64,000 bases of DNA, from the NCBI RefSeq assembly GCF_002729955.1, contig NZ_PBYA01000012.1, positions 62,001-126,000 of the forward strand. Reading direction: 5' to 3'. A program made the translations under genes and the position numbers. The notes under the pieces are model-generated. The model had not been told where the DNA came from and did no database searches. It was given only the letters and a program-made list of their open reading frames with translations. The first letter of the stretch is position 1. Every line of letters starts with the position of its first letter. This document shows, piece by piece, positions 8,348 through 17,161 of this stretch. Source of the stretch: Salinisphaera sp. Its GTDB lineage: Bacteria > Pseudomonadota > Gammaproteobacteria > Nevskiales > Salinisphaeraceae.

Positions 8348-9094
8348 ATGCCCAGCCAAGATGCCGGCCTCTCGTTCGTTTGCCTGGGCACCGGTCGCGG
8401 CGCGACGACCGTTTATAACGGGGAGCCCAGCAGTGCGGTTGCCTTGCGTATGGATGGGCATGACGTGCTGCTGGTCGATATCGGTTTTGGCGTGGTGCGG
8501 GCGTGCCAGAAGTGGCTGGGTGCGATTCCGGATACGATTCTGGTCACGCACAATCACAGCGACCACGCGGCCGAATTGCCGGTGGTGCTGGCGGCCGAAG
8601 CGGCTAGCGCGCGTCGCCTGCGGGTTGCCGCCGAGCCGACGGTTGGTGCACGCCTGAAAGCGCATCGCCTGCACGAACTGGAAAGCACGGGCGATCCGCT
8701 GACCACGTTCTGCCAATGGGTCGATACGCCGGCGGGGCAGGCGTGGCCGTTAACGTCTCGTCTGTCGCTGTGTTTGCTGCGCGCGCGCCACAGCGAGCCT
8801 TGTTTCGGTTTCGTTGCCAGCCTCGACGGCGAGCCGATTCTGAGCTACGGCGGCGATTCGGCGGCCGACACCGACTACTACGATCAGCTTTTCGCCGCGC
8901 CCAACGTGATCCTCGACGCCCGTGCAACCGGCAACGACGAGCATGCCGATTTCGAGATGGTCGCGGCTTATATCGCGACAAGGCCGGCCCACCGGGTATG
9001 GATTACCGGCTATGGTCGACACGATCAGGCGCCCGCGCACATGACGGCGATCCATCCCGGCGACACGATCACGCTAGGCTCACGCGCCGCATGA
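8348..9094 (+). CDS. MBL-fold metallo-hydrolase
   Basis: A 248-residue protein. The metallo-beta-lactamase metal motif is partly kept as THNHSDHAAELP (H-x-H-x-D-H, with N at the variable position). A later Asp is in SYGGDSAADTDYY, and His residues occur in ARATGNDEHADF and WITGYGRHD. Such proteins use one or two zinc ions to cut esters, phosphodiesters or lactones, and this size fits ribonuclease-Z-like or cyclic-nucleotide-phosphodiesterase-like members. An AGGGA ribosome-binding site precedes the ATG at 8348. Its stop overlaps the start of the next gene (ATGA at 9091), so the two are coupled. Confidence 0.8.
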   Translation: MPSQDAGLSFVCLGTGRGATTVYNGEPSSAVALRMDGHDVLLVDIGFGVVRACQKWLGAIPDTILVTHNHSDHAAELPVVLAAEAASARRLRVAAEPTVGARLKAHRLHELESTGDPLTTFCQWVDTPAGQAWPLTSRLSLCLLRARHSEPCFGFVASLDGEPILSYGGDSAADTDYYDQLFAAPNVILDARATGNDEHADFEMVAAYIATRPAHRVWITGYGRHDQAPAHMTAIHPGDTITLGSRAA

Positions 9095-9692
9095 ACAGTA
9101 CGCGCCTGGTCGAATGGCTGGTGGTCGCGCTCTACCGGCTTTCGCCTTATGCCTGGCTGGACGCGGGCATGGCGCGGTTGGAGCGTATGCGGGGCCCAGG
9201 CTGGCGGCAGGCGCGCTATGTGGCCTCGGAAGTCTATATCGTCGGCTGGCTGGTATTGGCCGTGCTGCTGTGGTGGCAGTACGAACATGTCCCGGCATGG
9301 CTCGTCGTGCCGGCATTGCTGCGTGTGGCCGGTATTCTCAATAAGGAAATCGGGGTCATCCTGTTCGGGCGTTGCAAGATCACGCCGGGGCGTATCGTGG
9401 CCGCCACCGGCCGCACCATCGTGCTCGCGCTGGAAAACTATGCCACCGCTGCGTTCTTGATACCAAGATCGGCCGCTTTGATCTGCCGCATGGCCAATCC
9501 GGCATGCTTGAGGGCGGCCATGCGCTGATCCAGTCGCTGTCCGTTCAGTTCTCCATGAGCGGTGCCTACCGGCCGCTGGATCTGGATACCTGGATACTGG
9601 TAATGAGCCAGAGCGCATTCAGCTTCCTGTTCAGCCTGATCGTGATTTCGTTGTTCGTATCGCTGCTGGATATTGGTGCCGACCGCCATTGA
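9091..9692 (+). pseudogene. Membrane protein gene of unknown family, interrupted by a frameshift
   Basis: The frame from the ATG at 9091 encodes MNSTRLVEWLVV... with one or two membrane helices (VYIVGWLVLAVLLWW) as far as ALENYATAAFL near 9465. It then turns into arginine-rich noise and stops at 9528. The next frame over, from the same point to 9692, continues sensibly as DTKIGRFDLPHGQSG, FSMSGAYRPLDLDTW and the helix FSFLFSLIVISLFVSLLDI. One missing base near 9463-9470 explains both. I do not recognise the family. No slippery heptamer is evident, so a mutation or sequencing error is likelier than programmed frameshifting. Intact, the product would be about 200 residues, coupled to the MBL hydrolase. 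Confidence 0.72.
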
Positions 9693-9803
9693 GCGACCGC
9701 GGCGTTGGAGGATCGGGCAAACAATCGACAGCCCGCGATACGCATTGGCTTGCGAATACCACTATGCTCGGGGGTGTTCATTCATAGCCTGTATGGAGGC
9801 TTC

Positions 9804-11180
9804 GTGGCTAACACAGTCAAGACCATCAACCCGGCGACCGGCCAGGTCATCCGCGAATTCGACACGATTTCCGATCAGCAGCTGCAGGACAAGATCGAAA
9901 AGACCCACGAGGCCTTTCTCGACTGGAAGCAGCGCTCCTTCGACGAACGCGGCAAGCTGATCCGCAAGGTCGGCGAACTGCTGGTTGAAAACCAGGATCG
10001 TCTGTCCAAGCTCATTACAGAGGAAATGGGCAAGCCGATCAGTCAGGCCCCCGGCGAGCTCAAGCTCTGCAAGGGCATCTGTGACTACAGCGCCGACAAC
10101 GCGTCCACCTTCCTCGCCGACGAGGAACGCGACCTGCCCGGCGGGCGTGCCCTGGTCAGCCATCAGCCGATCGGCGTGATCTTCGGCATCCAGCCGTGGA
10201 ACTTCCCGTTCTATCAGGTCATTCGCTATACCATCGCCAACCTGATGGCCGGCAACACCGTGCTGCTCAAGCATGCCCCCAACGTCTGGGGCTGTGCCGA
10301 GGCACTGGAAGACATCTTCCGTGAAGCCGGCATGCCCGAGAACGTATTCAACGTCCTCTACATCCAGGAAGACCAGGCCAGCCAGGTCACCGAGCATCCG
10401 CGCGTACGCGGCGTAACCTTCACCGGCAGTGCCGCCACCGGTCGCAAGATCGCGTCGGCCGCCGGCCAGCATCTCAAGAAGACCGTGCTCGAACTGGGCA
10501 GCAACGACGCCTTCCTGGTGCTCGAGGACGCCGATATCGACAAGGCCGTGGATGCCTGCGTGACCGGTCGTATCAACAACAACGGCCAGACCTGTGTCGC
10601 CGCGAAGCGCTTCGTGGTCGTGGATGCGGTCTACGAGCAGTTCCGTGATGCCTATCTCGCCAAGATGAAGCAGATCGAGTTCGGCGACCCGAGCGACAAG
10701 AACACCCAGCTCGGCCCGATCGCCCGTGAAGACCTGCGCGACAACCTCCATGCCCAGGTCAAGGAATCGATCGAAAAGGGCGCGAAATGCCTCACCGGCG
10801 GCGAAGTGCCCGATCGTGAGGGTTATTTCTACCCGGTGACCGTGCTAGAAAACGTCACCCCCGGTATGCCGGCCTACGACGGTGAGCTGTTCGGCCCGGT
10901 CGCATCGCTGATTCGTGCCAAGGACGAGGCGGACGCGATCCGTATCGCCAACGATTCGGTCTACGGTCTGGGCGGCGGCATCTTCTCGGAAGACGAAAAG
11001 CGTGCCGAACTGCTGGCCCGGGATCATTTCGATACCGGCATGGTCAGCATCAACGGCTACTACATCGCCCAGCCGAACCTGCCCTTCGGCGGCGTCAAGG
11101 ACAGTGGCTATGGCCGCGAACATGGCGGCTTCGGCATGCGTGAGTTCGTCAACAGCAAATCGCTGATGATCGCGCAGTAA
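9804..11180 (+). CDS. NAD(P)-dependent succinate-semialdehyde dehydrogenase family
   Basis: A 458-residue aldehyde dehydrogenase. The substrate/cofactor segment is FGIQPWNFPFYQVIRY, the Glu-containing motif is KTVLELGSNDAFLVLED, and the catalytic Cys lies in NNNGQTCVAAKRF. PFGGVKDSGYGREHG is the C-terminal family signature. The L-E-L-G-S-N-D and N-G-Q-T-C pattern matches the short GabD2/Sad-like succinate-semialdehyde dehydrogenases, which turn succinate semialdehyde into succinate at the end of GABA degradation. A GTG at 9804 with a GGAGG ribosome-binding site five bases upstream is the best start; the ORF can be read back to 9705 but that leader is not conserved. No transaminase is adjacent. 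Confidence 0.88.
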   Translation: MANTVKTINPATGQVIREFDTISDQQLQDKIEKTHEAFLDWKQRSFDERGKLIRKVGELLVENQDRLSKLITEEMGKPISQAPGELKLCKGICDYSADNASTFLADEERDLPGGRALVSHQPIGVIFGIQPWNFPFYQVIRYTIANLMAGNTVLLKHAPNVWGCAEALEDIFREAGMPENVFNVLYIQEDQASQVTEHPRVRGVTFTGSAATGRKIASAAGQHLKKTVLELGSNDAFLVLEDADIDKAVDACVTGRINNNGQTCVAAKRFVVVDAVYEQFRDAYLAKMKQIEFGDPSDKNTQLGPIAREDLRDNLHAQVKESIEKGAKCLTGGEVPDREGYFYPVTVLENVTPGMPAYDGELFGPVASLIRAKDEADAIRIANDSVYGLGGGIFSEDEKRAELLARDHFDTGMVSINGYYIAQPNLPFGGVKDSGYGREHGGFGMREFVNSKSLMIAQ

Positions 11181-11215
11181 CGCGCTTGCCCAACGTCGTC
11201 CGCGTGACGTCGTGA

Positions 11216-11249
11216 AAGCCCCCGGCATGTTTTGCCGGGGGCTTTTTTT
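11216..11249 (+). terminator. Rho-independent terminator of the aldehyde dehydrogenase gene
   Basis: A perfect 12-base stem, AAGCCCCCGGCA (11216-11227) against TGCCGGGGGCTT (11233-11244), with a five-base loop, runs straight into a seven-base T-run (11243-11249). It lies 35 bases after the stop codon at 11180. Confidence 0.93.
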
Positions 11250-11290
11250 GTGCGTGTTCGTACGTCGGTGACGGTTCGGAAGGACCGTCC

Positions 11291-11434
11291 GCGAATGAAC
11301 GCGAATAAACGCGAATTAGGACGATGGTAGGCCCCGTGCCGTGGTAGAAATGACCCTGACCGCACGCGAAGCCGGTCGAACATTCCGGCCGGGGGCAACC
11401 ATCATTTATTGGCGCTCATTCGCGTTTATTTGCG
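11291..11434. repeat. Inverted repeat built from a GCGAATNAAC decamer
   Basis: The left arm holds tandem decamers GCGAATGAAC and GCGAATAAAC plus GCGAATTA (11291-11318). The right arm (11411-11434) is its inverse; the 13-base core AATAAACGCGAAT (11304-11316) is matched exactly by ATTCGCGTTTATT (11418-11430). About 100 non-coding bases lie between. It looks like a small non-autonomous or REP-like intergenic element. Whether it recurs in the genome cannot be seen here. Confidence 0.6.
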
Positions 11435-11527
11435 GATAGAAATTGTCTTTCAGGCAAACGGCAGCGCGGTCGAATACGGGGGCTGTGCCCTGCGCCAGCA
11501 CGTGCTCCTTATACCAACGGGCTGCAG

Positions 11528-12466
11528 TCAGGCCGGATCGGTCAGAGACAGGGTGCCGGTATGGGCCTGGCGCGATCGGTCGCGGGTTGGGGCCACGCCG
11601 AAGTAGCGCTTGTACTCGCGCGAGAATTGCGAGGCGCTTTCGTAGCCCACGGCATGGGCCGCACCCGCCACGTTTTCCACCTGGCTGGCGAGCAGGTCGC
11701 GGGCGGCCAGCAGGCGAATACGTTTTTGATACTGCAACGGCGACAGCCGTGTGACCCGCTTGAAGTGGTGGTGAAAGCTCGATGCGCTCATGTGCACGCT
11801 CGCCGCGAGATCTGCCACCGACAACGACCGCGCATAGTCGGTATGCAGCTGATTGATGGCCGTGCCGATACGCGCATAGGCGCCGCGCTCGTGGATGAGC
11901 CGTCGCAGCAGATGCCCCTGGGGGCCACGCAGGGCCTCGAAGATCACCTCGCGCACACGCGTTGCATACAGCGCCCGCGCCGACAGCTCGTCGTCCAGGC
12001 AGTCGAGCAGTCGTGTCAGCGCATCGGTCATGTTCGTATCGAGCGCCACGGCCGCCATCGGCAGTGATTCGGTATCGGTCGGGTCGGTCGCCGGCCAGGC
12101 GTGCTCCGGCAACGACGTCACCAGCTCGTCGAGCACATCCGGGTCAACGCGCAGCGAAGCGCCCAGCACCGGTACATGGCTATCGCCCCGGGTTTCGCAT
12201 TCGAAAGGCACCGGCATGGCCTGTACGAGATAGTGCCCGGCGCCGTAGTGGATGACCCGATCTTCCAGATAGGCCGTCTTTTCGCCCTGGGCGACGAATA
12301 CCAGCGAGGGCTGGTAGACCTCGGGCTGGCGAATGGTGCGCCCGGCATAGCCGAGCAGCGACAGGCCGTCCAGCGCAGTCGGCGTAAAGCCGTCGCGGCT
12401 GATATGCGGCGCGATACGGGCCGCCAGCTGTTCGAACGGGCCGTGCGGTTGCTCGCTACGGTACAT
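11528..12466 (-). CDS. AraC-family transcriptional regulator (AraC_N type)
   Basis: A 312-residue regulator. The N-terminal half has the AraC_N pattern: LDGLSLLGYAGRTIRQPEVY, QPSLVFVAQGEK, and YGAGHYLVQAMPVPF. The C-terminal half has both AraC helix-turn-helix units, the first with LSVADLAASVHMSASSFHHHFKRVT and the second with AAHAVGYESASQFSREYKRYFG. This subclass commonly controls a neighbouring oxidoreductase or alcohol dehydrogenase gene, but no such gene is next to it here. The ATG at 12466 fits family length; the long open frame upstream to 12943 runs antisense through the MOSC gene. It is divergent from that gene, so the 231-base gap may hold both promoters. Confidence 0.86.
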   Translation of the reverse strand: MYRSEQPHGPFEQLAARIAPHISRDGFTPTALDGLSLLGYAGRTIRQPEVYQPSLVFVAQGEKTAYLEDRVIHYGAGHYLVQAMPVPFECETRGDSHVPVLGASLRVDPDVLDELVTSLPEHAWPATDPTDTESLPMAAVALDTNMTDALTRLLDCLDDELSARALYATRVREVIFEALRGPQGHLLRRLIHERGAYARIGTAINQLHTDYARSLSVADLAASVHMSASSFHHHFKRVTRLSPLQYQKRIRLLAARDLLASQVENVAGAAHAVGYESASQFSREYKRYFGVAPTRDRSRQAHTGTLSLTDPA

Positions 12467-12697
12467 ATCGACCACGAATGTTGAGTCCCGACAAATACAC
12501 GGCGCAATTATGCCTGTATCGGCCGGCACGGGCGGAATACGCCTGAATGTTGAGCTGCGCGGCGACTGTTCTATCATGGGTCTGTATTCGTGGTGTATCC
12601 CAGCGCCGCGCAAAGGCCGCGGCAGTGAAAACGGCTGGGGAGCCAGTGGTCTGGGTGCCGGACACGTCATCGCGTAACCACGCTTTTCGGAGACGCC

Positions 12698-13489
12698 GTG
12701 CCTACGCTTGCCGCAATCTATCGTTATCCCGTCAAATCCACGGCTGCAGAGGCGCTCGGCACGGCCCGTGTACAGCAGGAAGGGTTGGCCCATGATCGGC
12801 GCTTCATGGTGGTCAAGCCTAACGGCGCATTCGTGACCGCCCGCAGGTATCCGGTTCTGCAGACGATCACCGCACGCTTTGATGGTAATCGCCTGACCCT
12901 GGTTCACGACGATCAGGTTGCGGTGGCCGAATCCGTCGCGCAATTCGAGCGCCAGCGTTTCGAGACCGGCGTGTGGGCCGATGATTTCGCGGCCTGGACC
13001 ACCACGCTACGCCTGGATGCCTGGGTGAGCCGAATCATCGGCGAACCCGTGCATCTGCTGTGGCTGGGCGAGCAGTCGCCGCGCTTTCGCGACACGCTGG
13101 GCGTACGCGTCAGCTTTGCCGATGGCTATCCGCTGCTGCTGACCAGCGAGGCCTCGCTGGCCGATCTCAATGCGCGTACCGATGGCACACACGTCATGGC
13201 CCAGTTTCGCCCTAACGTCGTGGTCAGCAATACCGAGGCTTTTGCCGAGGACGGCTGGACGCGTATCCGTATCGGCGAGGTGGTGTTTCGTGTCGACGCG
13301 CCGTGTTCGCGCTGCGTGATGATTACCGTCGACCCCGCCTGCGGCGAGCGTCGTGATGATGGCGAACCCATGCGCACGCTGCTGGGCTATCGCAAGGGCA
13401 CGGATAACCAGGTGTACTTCGGGCAGAATCTCGTGGCCGAAAATGAAGGCGAGATCCGTATCGGTCAGACGGTCGAGGTGCTGGACTGA
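12698..13489 (+). CDS. MOSC-domain protein (YcbX-like)
   Basis: A 263-residue protein made of an N-terminal beta-barrel MOSC domain (AIYRYPVKSTAAEAL, then GLAHDRRFMVVKPNG) followed by the MOSC sulfur-carrier domain. FRPNVVVSN and DAPCSRCVMITVDP carry the conserved Cys expected to accept a persulfide. In E. coli YcbX works with a reductase to reduce N-hydroxylated compounds using molybdenum cofactor. Here there is no C-terminal ferredoxin domain, so an outside electron donor is needed. The GTG start at 12698 has a GGAG ribosome-binding site. Confidence 0.86.
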   Translation: MPTLAAIYRYPVKSTAAEALGTARVQQEGLAHDRRFMVVKPNGAFVTARRYPVLQTITARFDGNRLTLVHDDQVAVAESVAQFERQRFETGVWADDFAAWTTTLRLDAWVSRIIGEPVHLLWLGEQSPRFRDTLGVRVSFADGYPLLLTSEASLADLNARTDGTHVMAQFRPNVVVSNTEAFAEDGWTRIRIGEVVFRVDAPCSRCVMITVDPACGERRDDGEPMRTLLGYRKGTDNQVYFGQNLVAENEGEIRIGQTVEVLD

Positions 13490-13594
13490 CGCGCCGATCA
13501 CGCCCATAGCGACCCACATGATTCGTGTCGCCGCCGCCGTGCAACGCCCGCCGCAGGTCGGCCCGCGGCGGGCGGTCGCCTCGCCCGCTGCAGG

Positions 13595-13834
13595 CTACGG
13601 GCGGTTTGTGGACTCGGGCGTCTTGTCCTTGCTTTCGTCGTGGACGATCGGGTTCTGGCCCTTGTAGCCGCCCACTTCGTCTTCCTTCACCGGCGACTGC
13701 ACCCGATAGCCTTCCTCATGGGCTGCATAGCCGCCCGCCGCACCGGCGCCGGCTGCCGCCAGCACACAGCCCTGCAGGCCCAGGCTGGCCGTGGTGAGCA
13801 TCGCGATCATGATCAAGGTGGCGAATTTGCGCAT
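13595..13834 (-). CDS. Small lipoprotein with glycine-rich zipper
   Basis: A 79-residue protein. The hydrophobic signal is followed by a lipobox LQGC at about residue 23, then by an alanine/glycine zipper AAAGAGAAGGYAAHE, and ends in a polar, charged tail (VKEDEVGGYKGQNPIVHDESKDKT). An AGGTG ribosome-binding site precedes the ATG at 13834; the longer frame to 13924 adds an unrelated leader. It is probably anchored in the outer membrane. No specific family is recognised and a structural or envelope-stress role is a guess. Confidence 0.72.
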   Translation of the reverse strand: MRKFATLIMIAMLTTASLGLQGCVLAAAGAGAAGGYAAHEEGYRVQSPVKEDEVGGYKGQNPIVHDESKDKTPESTNRP

Positions 13835-13931
13835 CAGTACACCTCGGAGGGTCGAAATATCGGCCCAGTATGCGTGCCCAATCTGAGCCGGTGCTGAATA
13901 CAGCAACCCACGGCGGGGCACCACGTTGGCA

Positions 13932-14372
13932 TCACTCGTCGGCGGATTCGCCGCCGCGCCAGTAGCGCTGCATCTCGATATACAGAAAGGAGGCGGTCCA
14001 GGTGATCAGCATCAGGCCCGTCAGCGATTCGATGCCGGTCAGATAGCGCAGGCCGGCAAGTGGATGAATATCGCCGAAGCCGAGGGTGGTGAAGGTGGTG
14101 AAGGAAAAATAGGCACAGTCCAGCAGGCTGCCGTCGAACTGACCTTCGAAATGACCAAACCCGCCCCAGGACAACATCGCGTAATAGGCCAGGGCGAACA
14201 GCCATACCTCCACCGCGTGCGCACACAGCGCGCCGAACACCCCGAACACGATACGAAACCGATGCGCGGCCGGCAGGCGCGGCATGAGCCGGGTCATGCG
14301 GTAGAGAAATTCGTAGTGGATGAATACCGCGAGGGCCACAACGAAGATATTGATGGCAATGATGGTCGGCAA
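13932..14372 (-). CDS. Two-helix potassium channel (Ion_trans_2 type)
   Basis: About 146 residues with an N-terminal helix (TIIAINIFVVALAVFIHYEF), a second helix (VWLFALAYYAMLSW), a pore loop with the selectivity filter TLGFGDI inside SFTTFTTLGFGDIHPL, and a final helix (GLMLITWTASFLYIEM). This is the KcsA-like pore module without a C-terminal RCK/TrkA_N gating domain. No ATG or GTG lies at the right place, so a TTG at 14372 is the best available start, and the true N-terminus is uncertain. It is divergent from the DUF2235 gene. Confidence 0.78.
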   Translation of the reverse strand: MPTIIAINIFVVALAVFIHYEFLYRMTRLMPRLPAAHRFRIVFGVFGALCAHAVEVWLFALAYYAMLSWGGFGHFEGQFDGSLLDCAYFSFTTFTTLGFGDIHPLAGLRYLTGIESLTGLMLITWTASFLYIEMQRYWRGGESADE

Positions 14373-14519
14373 GGATCGAACACCCGGGAAGTCGGTGATC
14401 GCCAGCCTAGCGCGGCACGTACGGCGTGGACAGTCTCCGCGGCCGCACTGCGGCATACTCGATTGCGCTAGAGTTGAATGCCATGTGTGGGCACCGGGCA
14501 TGCCTGAACGGGGGACGGC

Positions 14520-15968
14520 ATGGCGAAGAACATACTGATCTTTTCGGATGGTACGGGCCAGATCGGCGGGCTGAGGCCGGACCAACGACTTTCCAACGTA
14601 TACAAAATGTATCGGGCCATGCGGGCCGGGCCCGACTCGCCGATCGATCCGAGCCGACAATTCGCGTTCTACGACCCGGGCCTGGGTGCAAGCGAAGGCC
14701 GCACCAGCAAGCGCGAGCGGATACGGGATGTGCTGTCGTCGGCGCTCGGTACCGGGATCGACGATAACGTCATCGATTGCTATGCCGCCGTGATTGCCCA
14801 GTATGAGCCGGGCGACCGGGTGCTGTTGTTCGGGTTCAGCCGCGGTGCCTATACCGTGCGCGCGCTTGCCAATGTCATGAACCTGTGCGGCGTGCCGACC
14901 GGCGATGGCAACGGCCATGCCGTGCCGCGCTACGGGCCGAAGCTACGCAAGATTGCCGCCGATGCGGTGCGCTATGTCTACAATCACGGCGCGGGCAAGG
15001 ATCGCGCCCGCTATCAGTACGAGCGTGAAACCAAGGCCCAGCGGTTTCGCGACCGGTACGGCTGCGACGGCCGTGGCTCGGGCGGCGAGCCACAGGGCAA
15101 TGTACAGCCGTGCTTCGTCGGCGTATTCGATACCGTGGCGGCGCTGCAGAGTCGGTCTGCCATCGCGCTAGCGGTGGTCTGCGCATTGGTGCTTATGGCA
15201 ACGACCCTGGCCGGGTGGCTATGGCTGGGTGGTTGGCCGGCGCTTTTTTTGAGTGTGCCGGCGGTGCTTGCAAGCGTGCTGGCGGTGCGGGTGCTGTTCC
15301 GGCAGTTCAAGTATTTTTTTGAAGACCCGGATCGGCGCTTACGCTGGTGGCACCCGATCGACTGGGTGGATGCCTACCGGCACGGCCATTTCGCGCTCTG
15401 GACGGGAAAACACTACGACCGCTATATCGATCGCGACGTGCGTTTCCTGCGCCATGCGCAGTCGATCGACGAGGCGCGGGCGAACTTTGCTCGCGTCGAA
15501 TGGGGACGGCCGGAAGATATCGCCTGGAATCATGAACAGGGCCGCGACGACTGGATGCGACAGCTCTGGTTCGCGGGCAACCACTCGGACATCGGGGGCA
15601 GCTACCCCGAGCATGAATCACGGCTGTCCGATATCGCACTCGACTGGATGGTGGCCGAACTCGACGCCGCCATGCCGGGCACGATCGCGATACGACGCGA
15701 CGTGCTGTTTCGTTTTCCGGACGCGTTGGGGCTGGCGCACGACGAACGCAAGCAGCTGCTTTTCATGCAGCCTCGCTGGCTGCGCGCCTGGACCGGAGAT
15801 CGACTGACCTGGCCGGAAAAGCATCGGCCTGTGCCCGTCGACGCGCCGTTGCACGACAGCGTACTGCAACGCTTTCGAGCGGCGGCGGTAGCGCATGCCG
15901 ATGTCGTCAAGCCCTACCGGCCGCCCAATTTGGCGCACCACGAGGCCGTGGCGGCTTTTTACCGCTAG
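14520..15968 (+). CDS. DUF2235 alpha/beta-hydrolase-like protein with membrane segments
   Basis: A 482-residue protein. The N-terminus NILIFSDGTGQ and the nucleophile elbow LLFGFSRGAYTVRAL (G-x-S-x-G) are the DUF2235 signature, and FAGNHSDIGGSYPE carries the conserved Asp and His-containing segment. Between them, near residues 217-265, are two membrane helices (AIALAVVCALVLMATTLAGWL and ALFLSVPAVLASVLAVRVL). DUF2235 includes Tle1-type phospholipase effectors of type VI secretion, but no VgrG, PAAR or immunity gene is adjacent, so a housekeeping membrane-lipase role is as likely. Its substrate is unknown. Confidence 0.8.
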   Translation: MAKNILIFSDGTGQIGGLRPDQRLSNVYKMYRAMRAGPDSPIDPSRQFAFYDPGLGASEGRTSKRERIRDVLSSALGTGIDDNVIDCYAAVIAQYEPGDRVLLFGFSRGAYTVRALANVMNLCGVPTGDGNGHAVPRYGPKLRKIAADAVRYVYNHGAGKDRARYQYERETKAQRFRDRYGCDGRGSGGEPQGNVQPCFVGVFDTVAALQSRSAIALAVVCALVLMATTLAGWLWLGGWPALFLSVPAVLASVLAVRVLFRQFKYFFEDPDRRLRWWHPIDWVDAYRHGHFALWTGKHYDRYIDRDVRFLRHAQSIDEARANFARVEWGRPEDIAWNHEQGRDDWMRQLWFAGNHSDIGGSYPEHESRLSDIALDWMVAELDAAMPGTIAIRRDVLFRFPDALGLAHDERKQLLFMQPRWLRAWTGDRLTWPEKHRPVPVDAPLHDSVLQRFRAAAVAHADVVKPYRPPNLAHHEAVAAFYR

Positions 15969-16049
15969 GGTTCGCTTGGGTTTGCTGGCCGGTGCCAGCA
16001 TGTCAGTCGTTGCTGATAACATCGACGCTACCTGCCTGCTGCCGAATTG

Positions 16050-17102
16050 ATGAAACCCATGCACGTTCAAGAATTCGCAGGATCCAAAGCCGAGGCGTTG
16101 CTCGACGCGCATGTCGCTTACCTCGCCACGCGTTTGCAGGGCGATGCGCTCGAACGCGAGTACGAACGGCGCGTCGACTGGCTGCTCGCCGATGCAGCAC
16201 GCCTGCGCCTGGGCGACGTCGTCAGCGAAGCCTCGATCAAGCAGACCGCGATCGACTATGCGGCCGATATGAAACTCGGTGGGGGTATCCCCGTGCTGGT
16301 GGGCGATATCGCCGCGGCGATCTACGAACATCCGGTGCACGAACACACCACGCTGGCCGAGCTGCTGCCCGATCGCGAGTTCGAGGAACTGCTCGACAAG
16401 CTGCTGGAAATGCAGCGACTGCGCGAAGAAATCATCCACCATTCCGTGTCCACCCCGGTGTTCGCCAATCTGGTTGCGCAGCTTCTGTATTCGGGGCTGC
16501 GTGGCTATCTAGCCCATGGTCAGCGCGTGGCTCGTCGTGTGCCCGGTGCCGGTATGGCGATGAAAGCGGGGCGCGCGCTGCTCGATCGGGCGCCTTCGAG
16601 GCTGAGCGCGGCGATCGAACGCGGTATTCGCGACTACGTCGAGCGCTACACGCGCAGCGGTATTCAGCTCAGCGAGGCGTATCTGCGGGCGGCCTTCGAG
16701 TCGGATGAACTGCGCCAGGCCGTGCTCGACTTCTGGGACGACCACAAGCATCGCTCCGTGGCCTCGGTGCGCGACGTCGCCGGCCAGCTCGATATCGAAG
16801 AACTGTTCGTGATTGGCTACGAATACTGGCAGCGCCTGCGGCGCACGCCGATCTATCGCGAACTTATCGAAAACGGCGTGGAAGTATTCTTCGATAGCTA
16901 TCGCGACGTGACCCTGGCCGACCTCCTCGCCGACATCGGCGTCACTCGCGAGATGATCGTGCGCGACGGCATGCGCTTCGTGCCCCAGGTCGTCGAGGCA
17001 CTCCAGGCACGCGGCATGCTCGAGCCGGCTATACGCCGCCATCTCGAAGACTTCTACCGCAGCGACGCGGTCGCCCGTATTCTGCGCGACCCGGCTGGCT
17101 GA
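16050..17102 (+). CDS. Conserved hypothetical protein
   Basis: A 350-residue, largely helical, charged protein with no signal peptide and no clear membrane helix. I do not recognise the family. Visible features are a repeated heptad-like helical pattern (FEELLDKLLEMQRLREEI), a short Gly/Ala stretch around residue 165 (RRVPGAGMAMKAGRALL) and an acidic, aromatic C-terminal half (ELFVIGYEYWQRLRRTPIY, ENGVEVFFDSYRDVTLADLL). Starts are possible at TTG 16047, ATG 16050 and ATG 16059; none has a strong ribosome-binding site. It follows the DUF2235 gene in the same direction at 81 bases. Confidence 0.7.
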   Translation: MKPMHVQEFAGSKAEALLDAHVAYLATRLQGDALEREYERRVDWLLADAARLRLGDVVSEASIKQTAIDYAADMKLGGGIPVLVGDIAAAIYEHPVHEHTTLAELLPDREFEELLDKLLEMQRLREEIIHHSVSTPVFANLVAQLLYSGLRGYLAHGQRVARRVPGAGMAMKAGRALLDRAPSRLSAAIERGIRDYVERYTRSGIQLSEAYLRAAFESDELRQAVLDFWDDHKHRSVASVRDVAGQLDIEELFVIGYEYWQRLRRTPIYRELIENGVEVFFDSYRDVTLADLLADIGVTREMIVRDGMRFVPQVVEALQARGMLEPAIRRHLEDFYRSDAVARILRDPAG

Positions 17103-17108
17103 AGCGGT

Positions 17109-17137
17109 CGCGAGCCCGACTGCCTGTCGGGCTCGCG
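17109..17137. terminator. Perfect 11-base hairpin between convergent genes
   Basis: GCGAGCCCGAC (17110-17120) pairs exactly with GTCGGGCTCGC (17126-17136) around a five-base loop, and one more C-G pair closes the stem. It begins 7 bases after the stop at 17102 and lies before the end of the convergent NTF2-like gene. No T-run is present, so it is probably a transcript-end stabiliser or a weak bidirectional terminator. Confidence 0.6.
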
Positions 17138-17161
17138 GATCGATTCACGGCCGGTTGAGGG

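Noticed and set aside
9460-9475. Programmed -1 frameshift site
   Set aside because: No X-XXY-YYZ heptamer and no clear downstream pseudoknot; a lost base or sequence error is simpler.
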